Shown: positions 41,885 to 51,502 of the stretch, piece after piece
How the letters are laid out: each line of letters opens with the position of its first letter
Position numbering within the stretch: position 1 is the first letter of the stretch
NCBI GenBank assembly: GCA_944330115.1
Contig: CALVIN010000008.1
Span: forward strand, 1-55,244
From: an uncultured Clostridia bacterium
GTDB taxonomy: Bacteria > Bacillota > Clostridia > Christensenellales > Borkfalkiaceae
Reading direction: 5' to 3'
DNA length: 55,244 nucleotides
The notes under the pieces: generated by a model
The model's database searches: none
Told to the model about the DNA's origin: nothing
The model's input: only the letters and a program-made list of their open reading frames with translations
Program-made: the position numbers and the translations under genes

Positions 41885-42072
41885 TCTAAAATAACTTATG
41901 TCGCAAGGCGGGTTTCCCGCCGCAGCAGGCCCCAATTTGCGCATACCTGCGCCTCAGCAGGGTGAATTCGCGCGACTATACGCTCCGTGGGCCCTTAAGG
42001 TCGCGCGAAGAGGGGCAGCGCCCCTCAAAATCACGAAATTTTTTGCGCGCGGCCCGCGCAAAAAATTTGTGA
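41885..42072 (+). repeat. Family A structured repeat, copy A2
   Basis: Nearly identical to A1 for the first 140 bases. The terminal stem (about 42032-42072) is different: AAATTTTTTGCGCG pairs with CGCGCAAAAAATTT around a CGGC loop, the same as in A5. Confidence 0.85.
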
Positions 42073-42073
42073 A

Positions 42074-43336
42074 CTACTCTTCGTATTTTTTGCTGTATGA
42101 TACCTCGGATGTGGAGGTGACTGTGACGATGAGGTCCTTATCGTTATATATCAGCTCGTTATCGGCGCAGTAGACCGAGTAAATGCCCTTTTCGGCCTTG
42201 AGGGCGGACAGCGCGGAGCTGTTGAACTCGTCGGCAATATATACGGGCAGCAGGTTGAGCATGAGCTCGGCGCAGCCCGTGCCGCGCGAATAGCCGATGA
42301 GGTCGTTTATGCAGCTCTTGTAGAGGCCGTCGGCGGGATCGACGTAGGCAGTCGCCGCGGTGCCGTCGGAATAGCCGTAGTTGTAGCCGTGGTCGGCCGA
42401 GCCGAGCGAATAGTTGTGCATGCGCACGGCGCTTATGCAGCCCGTGCTGCTCACCGTGCCGGCAATATACGCATATTCGCCGTTTTTATCGAGCACGTCT
42501 ATGCTGAACTGCCTGTCTTCGCCGAGAGTGCGGGTGTAGCCGTCGTAGCTGGTGATGATGCCCTTTGTGAAGCCGTCCTCAATGAGGCTTTCGGCGAGGT
42601 AGTCGATTATGAAGGCGTTTTTGAGCACAAAGAAATCGAGATAATAGTCGACGGCGTTGTCCTTGGCAAACTGCTGATACTCCTCCGACACGCTGAGCAT
42701 TACGGTGTTGTTGCCGTACAGCTCTATGTTTATGCTCTCGCCGTCGTTGGCATACTCCGCCACACGGCGGAAATATTCGGCCATGTCCTCGTTTTTATAG
42801 GGGTCGTAGAAGGCGGCGTTGGCCTCGTCGGGAGAGTAAAAAATGTTGTAGTAATAGGCATAAACGGGGCCGAGGTAAACAGTCCTGTTGCCGTAACTTT
42901 CGAGCAGCGCGAGCGCGTTGTAGAGCGTGGCGTCGATCTCTATCTTTGTATTTATGTTGTCGTTCAGGTATGCGAGGTTATAGAGCCCGTCGAAGCGCTC
43001 CTGCGGGTTGAATATGCGGTACGCCTCCACCGCGGCCTCGCCGTAGCTCGTTGACACCGCGCGGTTTTCGGCCGTGCCGTCGAGTCCGCCGTTTTGTATC
43101 TCGTAGTAAAAGATGAAATCCTGGCTGCAGTTTGTATCGGCAGCCGAGGCCTCTACCTGCCTCCAGCCGGCATCGGTGGAGAGATAGAAGATTATACCTA
43201 CGGCGAACGCGGCGAGGGCGATCACTATGAACAGCACGACGAGCACTATGCGCAGCTTTGTGTGCCTTTCGGAAAGCTCGATCTTTTGTACGGGTTTTAA
43301 GCCGCTGTGATTATCGGGGGCTCTTCTTGAACTCAT
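42074..43336 (-). CDS. Membrane-anchored extracellular protein, distantly ApbE-like
   Basis: A 420-residue protein with an N-terminal cytoplasmic stretch, one membrane span (about residues 30-52) and a large outer domain. The order and spacing of segments recall the FMN transferase ApbE (a DGLYNLAYLND-type stretch, then a YLGPVYAYYYNIF segment, then FVLKNAFIIDYLAESLIEDG where ApbE has its GxxAKGYAxDxxxxxL motif). The key Lys-Gly-Tyr residues and metal ligands are not recognisable, so any catalytic role is doubtful. It lies 68 bases after oppF and is probably in the opp transcript. Low certainty on fold. Confidence 0.65.
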   Translation of the reverse strand: MSSRRAPDNHSGLKPVQKIELSERHTKLRIVLVVLFIVIALAAFAVGIIFYLSTDAGWRQVEASAADTNCSQDFIFYYEIQNGGLDGTAENRAVSTSYGEAAVEAYRIFNPQERFDGLYNLAYLNDNINTKIEIDATLYNALALLESYGNRTVYLGPVYAYYYNIFYSPDEANAAFYDPYKNEDMAEYFRRVAEYANDGESINIELYGNNTVMLSVSEEYQQFAKDNAVDYYLDFFVLKNAFIIDYLAESLIEDGFTKGIITSYDGYTRTLGEDRQFSIDVLDKNGEYAYIAGTVSSTGCISAVRMHNYSLGSADHGYNYGYSDGTAATAYVDPADGLYKSCINDLIGYSRGTGCAELMLNLLPVYIADEFNSSALSALKAEKGIYSVYCADNELIYNDKDLIVTVTSTSEVSYSKKYEE

Positions 43337-43404
43337 AATTATACAAAAAATTTATCCTTACAGAAATTTTTAGGGCAACCGCTGTTCACGGTCACCCTAT
43401 ACGC

Positions 43405-44787
43405 TTAAATCAACGTTGTAAGCAATAGTATGCCGAATATAACTATTATGGCGCCTATCACCGACCAACCTATTATAGTGCCCTTTTTGCAGGCCTTATA
43501 GTTTTTGTAGTACTTCTTTGCCTTGAAGATGGGGAAGGCTATCAGGCCGAGCAGGGGAAGGAAGAACGAGAGAACTGCATACCACGCGCTGCCGGTATCG
43601 TGCAAGGGAGCGTCGAGTATGGGCTCGTTTGATACGGGCGGCTCCTGCTTTTCCTCTTTCTTTGCCTTTTTGGCGGTATCGCTGCCGGGCTTTACTATCT
43701 TTATGGTTTTGATGGGCTCGCCCTTTTCGCGAAGCGCCTTATATCCCTCTATCTCCTTCTTGTTGCCGTATACGTAGTGATCGTGGCCTATGTTCACGAG
43801 CTCGGGCTTGTCTTCCGAGTAGTCGTGAATGGACGGATCGTAGGTATACAGCACCTTGTTCTTTTCGAGCTGGGGATCGGGAATGGGAATGGCCGATATG
43901 AGCGAGTGTGTGTAGGGGTGCATGGGGAAGTTGAAGAGCTCCTCCGCCTCCGCTATCTCCACTATGTTGCCCTTGTATATAACGCCTATCCTGTCGGATA
44001 TAAAGCGCACTATCGAGAGGTCGTGCGCGATGAAGAGATAGGTTATGCCCTTTTCCTTTTGGAACTTCTTTAAAAGGTTGAGCACCTGCGCACGTATGGA
44101 TACGTCGAGCGCCGAGATAGGTTCGTCGGCAACGACGAGCTCGGGGTCCATTACCATCGCCCTTGCAAGGCCTATCCTCTGGCGCTGGCCGCCCGAGAAC
44201 TCGTGCGGGTAGCGGGTGAGGTGTTCGGGAAGGAGGCCTACCTCCTCTATTATTGTTTCGACCTTCTTTACCCTGTCGGCCTCGTCCTTGTAGAGATGGA
44301 AGTTATACAGACCCTCGGATACGATGTATTCGACGGTGGCGCGCTCGTTGAGCGAGGCGGCGGGATCCTGGAATACCATCTGCACGTTCCTTATCACCTC
44401 TCTGTCGAGAGAGTGAGGGATCTTGCCGGATATGCGCACGCCCTTATAGAATATCTCGCCCGCCGAGCAGGGATTTACCCTTATTACGGCGCGGCCGATA
44501 GTCGTCTTGCCCGAGCCGCTTTCGCCTACGAGCGAGAACGTTTCGCCCTTGTATATATCGAACGAGGCGTTTTTTACGGCCTTTACGGCCTTATCGCCCT
44601 TGCCGAATGTAATATCAACGTTTTTTACCGAGAGCAGCACCTCCCTGCCCTGCTCGTCGATGGGGCCGTGCTCGGGAAGATGCGCTGCTGCGGGGCTGGG
44701 GGCGGGCTTTGCGGGGTCGGCGGCCTTATTACCGTTTGACCTTCTGCCGAACTTTTCTTTGAAGAAATTTTTGACGGAGTCAAACAT
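43405..44787 (-). CDS. oppF: Oligopeptide ABC transporter ATPase OppF with C-terminal membrane extension
   Basis: A 460-residue ATPase. Walker [10 protein letters not shown] near residue 88, Q-loop [12 protein letters not shown], signature [15 protein letters not shown], Walker [12 protein letters not shown] and switch IAHDLS are all intact. After the usual C-terminal region there is an Ala/Lys-rich linker and then two hydrophobic segments (about residues 398-418 and 438-458), which OppF proteins do not normally have. It starts by a one-base TAATG overlap with oppD, so it is translationally coupled. Confidence 0.9.
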   Translation of the reverse strand: MFDSVKNFFKEKFGRRSNGNKAADPAKPAPSPAAAHLPEHGPIDEQGREVLLSVKNVDITFGKGDKAVKAVKNASFDIYKGETFSLVGESGSGKTTIGRAVIRVNPCSAGEIFYKGVRISGKIPHSLDREVIRNVQMVFQDPAASLNERATVEYIVSEGLYNFHLYKDEADRVKKVETIIEEVGLLPEHLTRYPHEFSGGQRQRIGLARAMVMDPELVVADEPISALDVSIRAQVLNLLKKFQKEKGITYLFIAHDLSIVRFISDRIGVIYKGNIVEIAEAEELFNFPMHPYTHSLISAIPIPDPQLEKNKVLYTYDPSIHDYSEDKPELVNIGHDHYVYGNKKEIEGYKALREKGEPIKTIKIVKPGSDTAKKAKKEEKQEPPVSNEPILDAPLHDTGSAWYAVLSFFLPLLGLIAFPIFKAKKYYKNYKACKKGTIIGWSVIGAIIVIFGILLLTTLI

Positions 44788-46553
44788 TATTCGGTCACCT
44801 CCTCTATATTGAATGCTTTTATAAGTTTATCGTGTATATCGGTAATAATTTCGGGCTTTTCCACCTTGGGCGCGCGGGGATCGAGCAGCCACGTCTTGGC
44901 AAAGTGCGTTTCGCTGACTTTGAACATGGGGGGATCTTTGAGCGTGTCCACCTTTAAGCAATAGGGATTGCGGGGCGCGAAGGGGTCGCCGACTATCTTG
45001 TTATACAGCGAAGGCGGCGTGCCCGATATCGAATAGAGCTTGGTATTTCTCTGCGCGAGCTGGGGCAGCGACGAGAGCAGCGCCCACGTGTAGGGATGAT
45101 GGGGGTCGTGGAACACCTCGTCGACCATACCGAGCTCCACTATCTGGCCGGCATACAGCACGGCCACCCTGTCGGCAATGTTGGCAACTACGCCGAGGTC
45201 GTGCGTTATGAACACTATCGTGTAGTTAAATTCCTTCTGCAGGTCCTTTATAAGGCGGAGTATCTGCGCCTGAATGGTAACGTCGAGCGCCGTGGTGGGC
45301 TCGTCGCAGATGAGTATTTTGGGCTGGCAGGAGAGCGCTATGGCTATAACTATCCTCTGCCTCATGCCGCCCGAATACTGGAAGGGGTAGTCGTCGTAGC
45401 GGTTCTCGGCGTTGGGAATGCCCACCATCTTCATCAGCTTTATCGCGCGGGCGCGCGCCTCCACCTCGGAGACGTGCTGATGCTTGATGATTATCGAAGA
45501 TATCTGCTTGCCGATGGTTATTATCGGGTTGAGCGACGTCATGGGGTCCTGGAACACCGTGGCTATCTTGCCGCCGCGGATCTGCTGCCAGTCCTTGGTA
45601 TACTTTATCTTTGCGAGGTTCAGAACGCATGTGCCGTGCAGTTTTTCGGGCGTTTCGTCGAGGTATTTCACCCTGAACGCAACGTTATCGAACACGGCGT
45701 TGAGCTGCTTTTCGTCCGCAAGGTCCACGCCCAGGCGCATTGCCTTTTTGAGCGCGCGCGTAAGTCTGAACAGCAGCGAGGCCCTCTGGAAAATGTTTGC
45801 ATACCTGCCTATGGAAAGATAAATTTCCTTGGCGATGACTTCGTTCCTTTCAAGCGTTTCCTGCGATATCTCCTGCGAGGTCTGCTCGGCATAGCGCTGC
45901 TTCAGCTCGCCCATCTTGCGGTTATACTCTTCGAGATATTCCTTGTGGGCGGCGGCGTTCCGCCTGTGCTCGGCGATGCGCTGCCTCTTCTTTTTTTCGA
46001 GCTCTTTAAGCTCTGCGGTATAGCGCGCAATGTCGGCGGTGACAGCCTTATACTTCTCTTTCTCCTTGCGCGAATCGAGCGTCTGCTTTACGTTATAAGC
46101 CTCGGTGCGGCGATAGACTATGTCGTCTATCTTGCCCTGCAGCTCCTTTGCCTCCTCGTCGGAGAGGGTATAGCGCGCCTTGTTCTCCCTTTTGAGCTCG
46201 CACATCTCCTTATAGGTATCGGCGCCGAACTCAAGTTTTGACGACTTATCGAGGCTCTTTTTTGCGATGTCGATGAACAGTTTGCCTATCCTGCCCTTTT
46301 TTACGACGGTGTCGTCGAGCTCTTCGTCGTTGAAGATGAGGTCGCCGTTGGAGATGAAGCCGTTGGAATCGAGCATGCCGGCGAAAGTTTTGGTAAATAC
46401 CGACTTACCCGAGCCGCTCTCGCCGACTATGGCTATAGATTCGTTTTCATATATGTCGAGGGAAATGCCGCGTATGGCGGTAAGAGTTCTGCCGCGGACG
46501 TGGAACTTCACCTCGAGATCCTTAACGGACAGTAAAACCTTTTTCTCTTCCAT
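44787..46553 (-). CDS. oppD: Oligopeptide ABC transporter ATPase OppD with a 245-residue coiled-coil insertion
   Basis: About 588 residues from the ATG at 46553, eight bases after oppC; the longer frame only overlaps oppC. Walker A GESGSGKS is at 44-51, but the Q-loop Gln ([12 protein letters not shown]) is at about residue 335 instead of about 100. The insertion (about 80-325) is charged and helical, with coiled-coil stretches such as [17 protein letters not shown]. The rest is normal: signature [15 protein letters not shown], Walker [13 protein letters not shown], switch ITHDLG and the OppD C-terminal peptide-importer extension with spaced residues that often carry an iron-sulfur site in this family. 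Confidence 0.92.
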   Translation of the reverse strand: MEEKKVLLSVKDLEVKFHVRGRTLTAIRGISLDIYENESIAIVGESGSGKSVFTKTFAGMLDSNGFISNGDLIFNDEELDDTVVKKGRIGKLFIDIAKKSLDKSSKLEFGADTYKEMCELKRENKARYTLSDEEAKELQGKIDDIVYRRTEAYNVKQTLDSRKEKEKYKAVTADIARYTAELKELEKKKRQRIAEHRRNAAAHKEYLEEYNRKMGELKQRYAEQTSQEISQETLERNEVIAKEIYLSIGRYANIFQRASLLFRLTRALKKAMRLGVDLADEKQLNAVFDNVAFRVKYLDETPEKLHGTCVLNLAKIKYTKDWQQIRGGKIATVFQDPMTSLNPIITIGKQISSIIIKHQHVSEVEARARAIKLMKMVGIPNAENRYDDYPFQYSGGMRQRIVIAIALSCQPKILICDEPTTALDVTIQAQILRLIKDLQKEFNYTIVFITHDLGVVANIADRVAVLYAGQIVELGMVDEVFHDPHHPYTWALLSSLPQLAQRNTKLYSISGTPPSLYNKIVGDPFAPRNPYCLKVDTLKDPPMFKVSETHFAKTWLLDPRAPKVEKPEIITDIHDKLIKAFNIEEVTE

Positions 46554-46561
46554 GGCCGACC

Positions 46562-47539
46562 TCACATATGCGTCCTGGGGTCGGAGGCGTCGCCGAGGTT
46601 CTGACCGACAACATAGAGCACTATGGTAATGATCGAAGCGATAACAACGGGCGCCCAGAACTCCCACTGCCAGCCGGGAGTGAGCATGGAACTCTGCGCC
46701 TCCTCTATAAGGCGGCCGAGCGACATATCGGAAAGGCCCATGCCGAGGTATGCGAGGAACACCTCGTAAGAGATGTACGAGGGGATCTCGGTTGCGGCGA
46801 GGGTAACTATTACCGACGTCATAAACGGCAGTATGTTGCGCTGCGCTATGCGGAAGATGTTTGTGCCGAGGCACCGCGACGCGAGGTTATACTCTCTGTC
46901 GCGTATGATGATAACCTGCGTTCGGATAAAGTAAGCTATCGCAAGCCAGCCCGTTATGGTGAGCGCGAACACCATCGTCCAGAAGGAAGCCGTCATGATG
47001 AGCACCATTACCGATATGAACAATATATAGGGTATGTTGCCGAGGATGTTATAAACCTCGTTCATGATGAGGTCTACCTTCTTTGAAAAGCCCCATATGG
47101 CGCCTATTATAACGCCTATCGTAAGGTTTATGAGCGCGCATATGAACGCCAGCGATATTGATATGCTTGCGCCGTACCACACGGCGTCGAACGTACTTTC
47201 ACCGCCGGCGCCCGCGCCGAACAGCCAGTGTATCGACACGCCGCCATGATACTCGAACGCCTCGCCCGGGCTTAAGTGGTGAGAGAACGAATCGGTGTTA
47301 TACACATACTCATAGCCGATTATGGTGGGGTACAGATATGCAAAGATGACGATAAATGCGAGCAGAGCAAGCATTATTATGTTTATCTTCTTTTTGAAGA
47401 ACACCCTTGCCACCGACTTCCAGTAGGAATAGCGGGGAGCCGTTATCTTTTCGGTTTCATACTGAGTAATATCATAGGGGGCAAACAGTTCCTCTTCAGA
47501 GAGATTTAATTCCGACAAATCTACTAATTTTTCGTTCAT
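46562..47539 (-). CDS. oppC: Oligopeptide ABC transporter permease OppC
   Basis: A 325-residue inner permease of the binding-protein-dependent type. The N-terminal cytoplasmic stretch (50 residues, acidic) precedes a first membrane span, then the five-helix permease core with the ATPase-coupling EAA loop (ASRCLGTNIFRIAQRNILP). Starts three bases after oppB, behind GGGGAGGT. Pairs with OppB. Confidence 0.93.
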   Translation of the reverse strand: MNEKLVDLSELNLSEEELFAPYDITQYETEKITAPRYSYWKSVARVFFKKKINIIMLALLAFIVIFAYLYPTIIGYEYVYNTDSFSHHLSPGEAFEYHGGVSIHWLFGAGAGGESTFDAVWYGASISISLAFICALINLTIGVIIGAIWGFSKKVDLIMNEVYNILGNIPYILFISVMVLIMTASFWTMVFALTITGWLAIAYFIRTQVIIIRDREYNLASRCLGTNIFRIAQRNILPFMTSVIVTLAATEIPSYISYEVFLAYLGMGLSDMSLGRLIEEAQSSMLTPGWQWEFWAPVVIASIITIVLYVVGQNLGDASDPRTHM

Positions 47540-47542
47540 TTG

Positions 47543-49108
47543 TTACCTCCCCTTCGATGAGAATGATATTCGTGGATCCATCAGGGCCATTAGAATATCG
47601 CCCAGAATTATCGCCGTTACCGACAGCACCGCATAGAACAGCGTTACGCCCACTATTACGCTGTTGTCGTACGCGGCGATGGCGTCTGTGAGCAGGTTGC
47701 CGACGCCCGGAACAACGTAAATAGATTCTGTAATAATTGCGCCGGTGAGCGCGCCGAGCACGCTTGCCGGAATATTGTGAACGAGCGGTATTGCCGCGTT
47801 CTTCATTATGTGCTTGCGCGATATCTCGCCCTCCGAAAGGCCGCCCGCGCGGGCAAACTTAACATAGTCGGAGTTGCGCTGGTCTATCATGTAGCGCCTC
47901 ATCCACTTCATCAGGTTTGCTATGGACGGCAGCGCCAGCGAAATTATCGGCAGGAACCACATCAGCGTTGTGGGATCTGTAAGGCTGAAGATAGTTGGCA
48001 GCCCTATCGCGCCGCCTATCGTCTGGAACATGAAGATATATGCCAGCGACGGCACCGCCATAATGAATATGATATATATCGTGCCTATCTTGTCGATAAG
48101 CCCGTCCTTTCGCCTTGCCATGACTATGCCTAACGGTATGCCCAGGCAGTAGGCGATTATTACCGATATGATACCGATGATAAACGAGTAGCCCATTCGC
48201 GACATGCCGTCGAGATTGGTGGTGACGACTGTGTAGTCATCGGTAAATCGCAGAGCGGTATATTCGCCGCCCGCCTCGAGCGAACCCGCAGAATACGTTG
48301 CCGAATGAAGGTCGTCGGCGGTAGTTGCCTCATAGCCCGTGGGATATGTTACCGGCGAAGAAACGAGGTTGCCCTGCTCGTCCGTCATGGTGTTCCACAC
48401 ATCGACGTTGCGGTTTACCGAGTACGACGCACCGAGCTGTATTGTGACTAAGTTTTGGTGGACGAAGGGGAACTGATCATCGAAGTACAGCAGGTATTTG
48501 TGCTGCGTGCCGTTGCCCATTATCGCGGGCGAGAATGTATCACCGCCATAGACAGGGTCGTACCACGTGAAGGAAAGCCCCCTCTCTTCGTCGGGAATGC
48601 CTGAGGCATAGTGGATATTATCGATTTGTATAAGACCGGTTATATAGTTCCACAATCGTGAAAATATATTCAGGTCTTTGTGTGCGAACAGCTGACTCGC
48701 CGAGCGCGTGGAGCCCGACGATATTGCATCGATCCTCTCTATCGTGTAGCCCTGCGAGCCGTAGTAATCGTTGAACTTAGCAACATATTCGGCAGTTATC
48801 TCCGAATCGTTTGCTTGAGTGTTGCCAAGCCTTACGGCGTCGGCGCGCGTCTCCTCGTCGAGTTCACCCTCGGCAACGAGGATATCGAGGTAGTCGGAAT
48901 AGGGAACATAGTCGAGATAGCCGTACCTCTCCCATTGCTGATACATATACAGCGTTCGGCTGGTGCCCGAAAGATGCGTATAGTTTGAATCTTGAGCGAA
49001 TATCAGCTGCCTGTCCATAAGGCTGTACACGAGCAGCATTACCAAAAACACCACTATGATTATGGATATGATGCCGTGTATCAGGCGCTTTATAAGGTAT
49101 TTACCCAT
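47543..49108 (-). CDS. oppB: Oligopeptide ABC transporter permease OppB with a large extracellular insertion
   Basis: 521 residues, against about 305 for typical OppB. The first membrane span (residues 8-32) is followed by an outside region of about 260 residues, rich in Tyr, Asp and Ser, before the five-helix permease core starts near residue 305 (SFIIGIISVIIAYCLGIPLG, shortened). The EAA loop FARAGGLSEGEISRKHI and the ending LMALMDPRISF are normal. The extra domain could dock the substrate-binding protein or act on peptides outside the cell; I see no protease motif. Confidence 0.92.
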   Translation of the reverse strand: MGKYLIKRLIHGIISIIIVVFLVMLLVYSLMDRQLIFAQDSNYTHLSGTSRTLYMYQQWERYGYLDYVPYSDYLDILVAEGELDEETRADAVRLGNTQANDSEITAEYVAKFNDYYGSQGYTIERIDAISSGSTRSASQLFAHKDLNIFSRLWNYITGLIQIDNIHYASGIPDEERGLSFTWYDPVYGGDTFSPAIMGNGTQHKYLLYFDDQFPFVHQNLVTIQLGASYSVNRNVDVWNTMTDEQGNLVSSPVTYPTGYEATTADDLHSATYSAGSLEAGGEYTALRFTDDYTVVTTNLDGMSRMGYSFIIGIISVIIAYCLGIPLGIVMARRKDGLIDKIGTIYIIFIMAVPSLAYIFMFQTIGGAIGLPTIFSLTDPTTLMWFLPIISLALPSIANLMKWMRRYMIDQRNSDYVKFARAGGLSEGEISRKHIMKNAAIPLVHNIPASVLGALTGAIITESIYVVPGVGNLLTDAIAAYDNSVIVGVTLFYAVLSVTAIILGDILMALMDPRISFSSKGR

Positions 49109-49178
49109 AGCTTTCTCCTGAAATATTACCGGCAGACGGCGGCAACGGCGAGCTGCGCGCGGAATGCCTTTTTAGCAA

Positions 49179-49213
49179 TGAAGAGAATGACCTAAAAGAG
49201 GTCATTCTCTTCA
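49179..49213 (-). promoter_or_regulatory. Intercistronic hairpin between oppA and oppB
   Basis: 15-bp perfect stem: 49179-49193 with 49199-49213, loop of five. No T-run follows, so it looks like a 3' stabiliser or partial attenuator that would favour OppA over the rest of the operon. Confidence 0.7.
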
Positions 49214-49249
49214 CGAACGACTTTATTCAAGCCAAAGTTGATTTGATAA

Positions 49250-51502
49250 TTACCACAGACCGAAGGACGTGATCATGTAGCCGGTAGGGATAACGGTATC
49301 GAGATAGGTCTGAGGGTCGCCGTAGTCGGGAGACCAGAGCGAAGTGGTATCTATATCGGAGTTCTTATCTGCGCCGGTAGCTGCGTGGTAGCCGGAGTAG
49401 TACCAGTCATCCTCGCTGGCTACAGAAACAAGGTTTACCTGAATTTCGTCGAGTACGCCCTCGATGCCCTGCTCGTAGGCAGAGCCCTGGTTGCGCCATA
49501 CGGTTACCGTATCAACGCATACATAGTCTATCTGAACGGGGTTATCGGCGGAGATGTTTATGGTTATCTCGTTGCCGTTTTCATCGACCATAGGATTGCC
49601 ATATACATCGAGAAGGGTAGTGCCGTTGAGCTCTTCGATAGCGAGAGCCATCTCTTCCTTAGCGGCATCGGGGTTGTACCAGCCGTCGAAGCCGATAGAT
49701 GAATATTCGCCGTTTACTTGGCGCCATACCTCTATATGGCTGCCGTCTGCGGTGAGCTGAGCCTGAACAATCTCGCCGTAGTAGGTGCCCGATTCAAAGG
49801 TGGTTGCCGTGCCGTTGATGTCAACGGTGACATCGGCGGGAAGCTGAACGAAGGTGCCGGGGGTGAAGCTGTTTATAAGGTTGTTTGCAGCTATTTCAGC
49901 ACCCGAACGGGAAGCATTATAGGTAACCCTGTCGAATGAGTATGCAAGAGCCCTTCTGAAGTGAACGTTTTGCATAGCCATGCGGGTAACGGCCTTGGCA
50001 ACGTCGTCCTTGGGCGATACGGCCTTGGTGGCGTCGTTGTAGTTTGCATATGCGTGGCGGTTGAGGTTGTAGAAGCCAATACCGGTGGTGGCGTCGGTCT
50101 GGCTTATATAGCCGTAGAGCTCGAAGTAGTTGCCGGTGTTGCCGTGTATATCGGTCGTCGTTTGAGACTCTGCAAGAGTTATGGTATTCTCGGAAAGGCC
50201 GGTGCCGTCGGTCACGCCGTCGCGGGCGTCGGTGAACGCCCTCGTTTCGATCTGACCGTCGTTGTAAACCCAGGTTATACTCTTGAGGTTGATGTTATCA
50301 TAGTTGTAGTAGTCCTCGTAAGCTTCGAACACAATGGTGCTCTTGGAGGTGGCGTTGGTTATGATATAGGGGCCGCAATAGAGAATGTTTGCGGGCGCTT
50401 TACCATATGTGTAGGAAGCTGCCGTCTCGTTGTAGTCGGCGCCGAATGCACCGCCCTGCGAGAGGAAGTATGCCCTGTTCATGGGAGCAAACACGCTGTA
50501 GCTGAGCATGGTCATGAAGTAAGGAGCTTCCTGCTCGAGCGTGTACTGAACGTACTCGCCGTTGGCGTCCTCTTCGCCGCTCTCGTTTACGCGCTTAACG
50601 CCCACTTCGTCGAAGCCTGCAGCGCCGGCAAGGTAGTCGGTAACGCCTACTACAACGCCGTCAACGAGATATTCAAGGCCGCCGGCTGCGTCGAGCATGT
50701 GCTGGAAGCCTGCAACAAAGTCATCGGCGGTAACTGCCGCATACCTGTCGCCCGACTGGGTGTACCAGCTGGCGTCGTTGCGGATGTGGAACGTATAGGT
50801 GAGGCCGTCTTCGGATACGGTGTAGCTATCTGCCAGGGCGGGCTGGAGCTCGTTCATCTCGTCATACTCCATAAGGCCGTCGTAGGTGTTTACGATAGCT
50901 TCGGTATCTACCGCCTTCGAAGTTGCAAGCACGTCGTAGTTGGTGGGATCCGCGTTGTAGGCCATTCTATAAGTATCTTTAAAGGTATAGCCCTGCTCGG
51001 TGAGGTATGCCTTTGCAGCGTCGCTGAATTCCTTGGCGGTATTGCCTGCTGCAACATACTCTGCATACATCTCGTTTACATGAGTCCTGTCGGCAGCGGT
51101 GAGGAATTCGTTGGCAACGAGCTGCTGATGGAATCTGTCGCCATCGCTGCCCCAAAGCACATACGAATAGGTGTGGGGAACTACCCTCGAAATTGCATAC
51201 TGGCCGCCATTCGAAGTAAGCGGGCTGAACGTTGCAGATTCAAGCAGCTTTGCCTCGGAGATAGCCATGAGCGCATACCTTTCGGCAAGAGAGTCGTCGT
51301 CGGAACCGGTTATATCCCTTGCTTCCATATAGAGATCGTAGAACTCGCCGAACGCATTATCATAAATTTCCTGATCGGTGGGGCTGTAAGGCAGTTCTTC
51401 CTCTTCATCTGTAGGACCGCAAGCCGAAAGACCGAAAGCCATGGCAGTTGCCATTACTACTGAGCTAGCCGTTACGGCTAACCTTTTCCATCTTTTTAAC
51501 AT
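49250..51502 (-). CDS. oppA: Oligopeptide-binding lipoprotein OppA (SBP family 5)
   Basis: About 750 residues from the ATG at 51502 (MLKRWKRLAVTASS); the ATG four codons upstream lies inside the GGAGG ribosome-binding site. A lipoprotein signal ends in LSAC with the lipid Cys at residue 28. The body has the SBP_bac_5 pattern: LQPALADSYTVSEDGLTYTF (trimmed), FHIRNDASWYTQSG and a later VRRALAYSFDR-like stretch (FRRALAYSFDRVTY). It is about 200 residues longer than usual OppA. First gene of the operon. Confidence 0.92.
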   Translation of the reverse strand: MLKRWKRLAVTASSVVMATAMAFGLSACGPTDEEEELPYSPTDQEIYDNAFGEFYDLYMEARDITGSDDDSLAERYALMAISEAKLLESATFSPLTSNGGQYAISRVVPHTYSYVLWGSDGDRFHQQLVANEFLTAADRTHVNEMYAEYVAAGNTAKEFSDAAKAYLTEQGYTFKDTYRMAYNADPTNYDVLATSKAVDTEAIVNTYDGLMEYDEMNELQPALADSYTVSEDGLTYTFHIRNDASWYTQSGDRYAAVTADDFVAGFQHMLDAAGGLEYLVDGVVVGVTDYLAGAAGFDEVGVKRVNESGEEDANGEYVQYTLEQEAPYFMTMLSYSVFAPMNRAYFLSQGGAFGADYNETAASYTYGKAPANILYCGPYIITNATSKSTIVFEAYEDYYNYDNINLKSITWVYNDGQIETRAFTDARDGVTDGTGLSENTITLAESQTTTDIHGNTGNYFELYGYISQTDATTGIGFYNLNRHAYANYNDATKAVSPKDDVAKAVTRMAMQNVHFRRALAYSFDRVTYNASRSGAEIAANNLINSFTPGTFVQLPADVTVDINGTATTFESGTYYGEIVQAQLTADGSHIEVWRQVNGEYSSIGFDGWYNPDAAKEEMALAIEELNGTTLLDVYGNPMVDENGNEITINISADNPVQIDYVCVDTVTVWRNQGSAYEQGIEGVLDEIQVNLVSVASEDDWYYSGYHAATGADKNSDIDTTSLWSPDYGDPQTYLDTVIPTGYMITSFGLW

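Larger units (their letters stand above)
41634..42073. other. Gene-free region with terminator and family A copy
   Basis: After the DeoR terminator there is a TCTCCCCTAGAGGGGAGA box (about 41841-41858) and then family A copy A2 running up to the stop of the 42,074 gene. No gene seen. Confidence 0.8.

Noticed and set aside
45096-46241. 381-codon plus-strand ORF antisense to oppD, and similar long antisense ORFs at 49961-51463, 35712-36548 and 27317-28351
   Set aside because: They are mirror frames of GC-biased genes with complete motif sets on the minus strand; their products are unusually rich in Val, Gly, His and Arg and show no domains or ribosome-binding sites.
44787-46874. Longer oppD frame starting at 46874
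   Set aside because: It overlaps oppC by more than 300 bases with an Arg/His-rich shadow sequence; the ATG at 46553 follows the oppC stop and begins with the family N-terminus.
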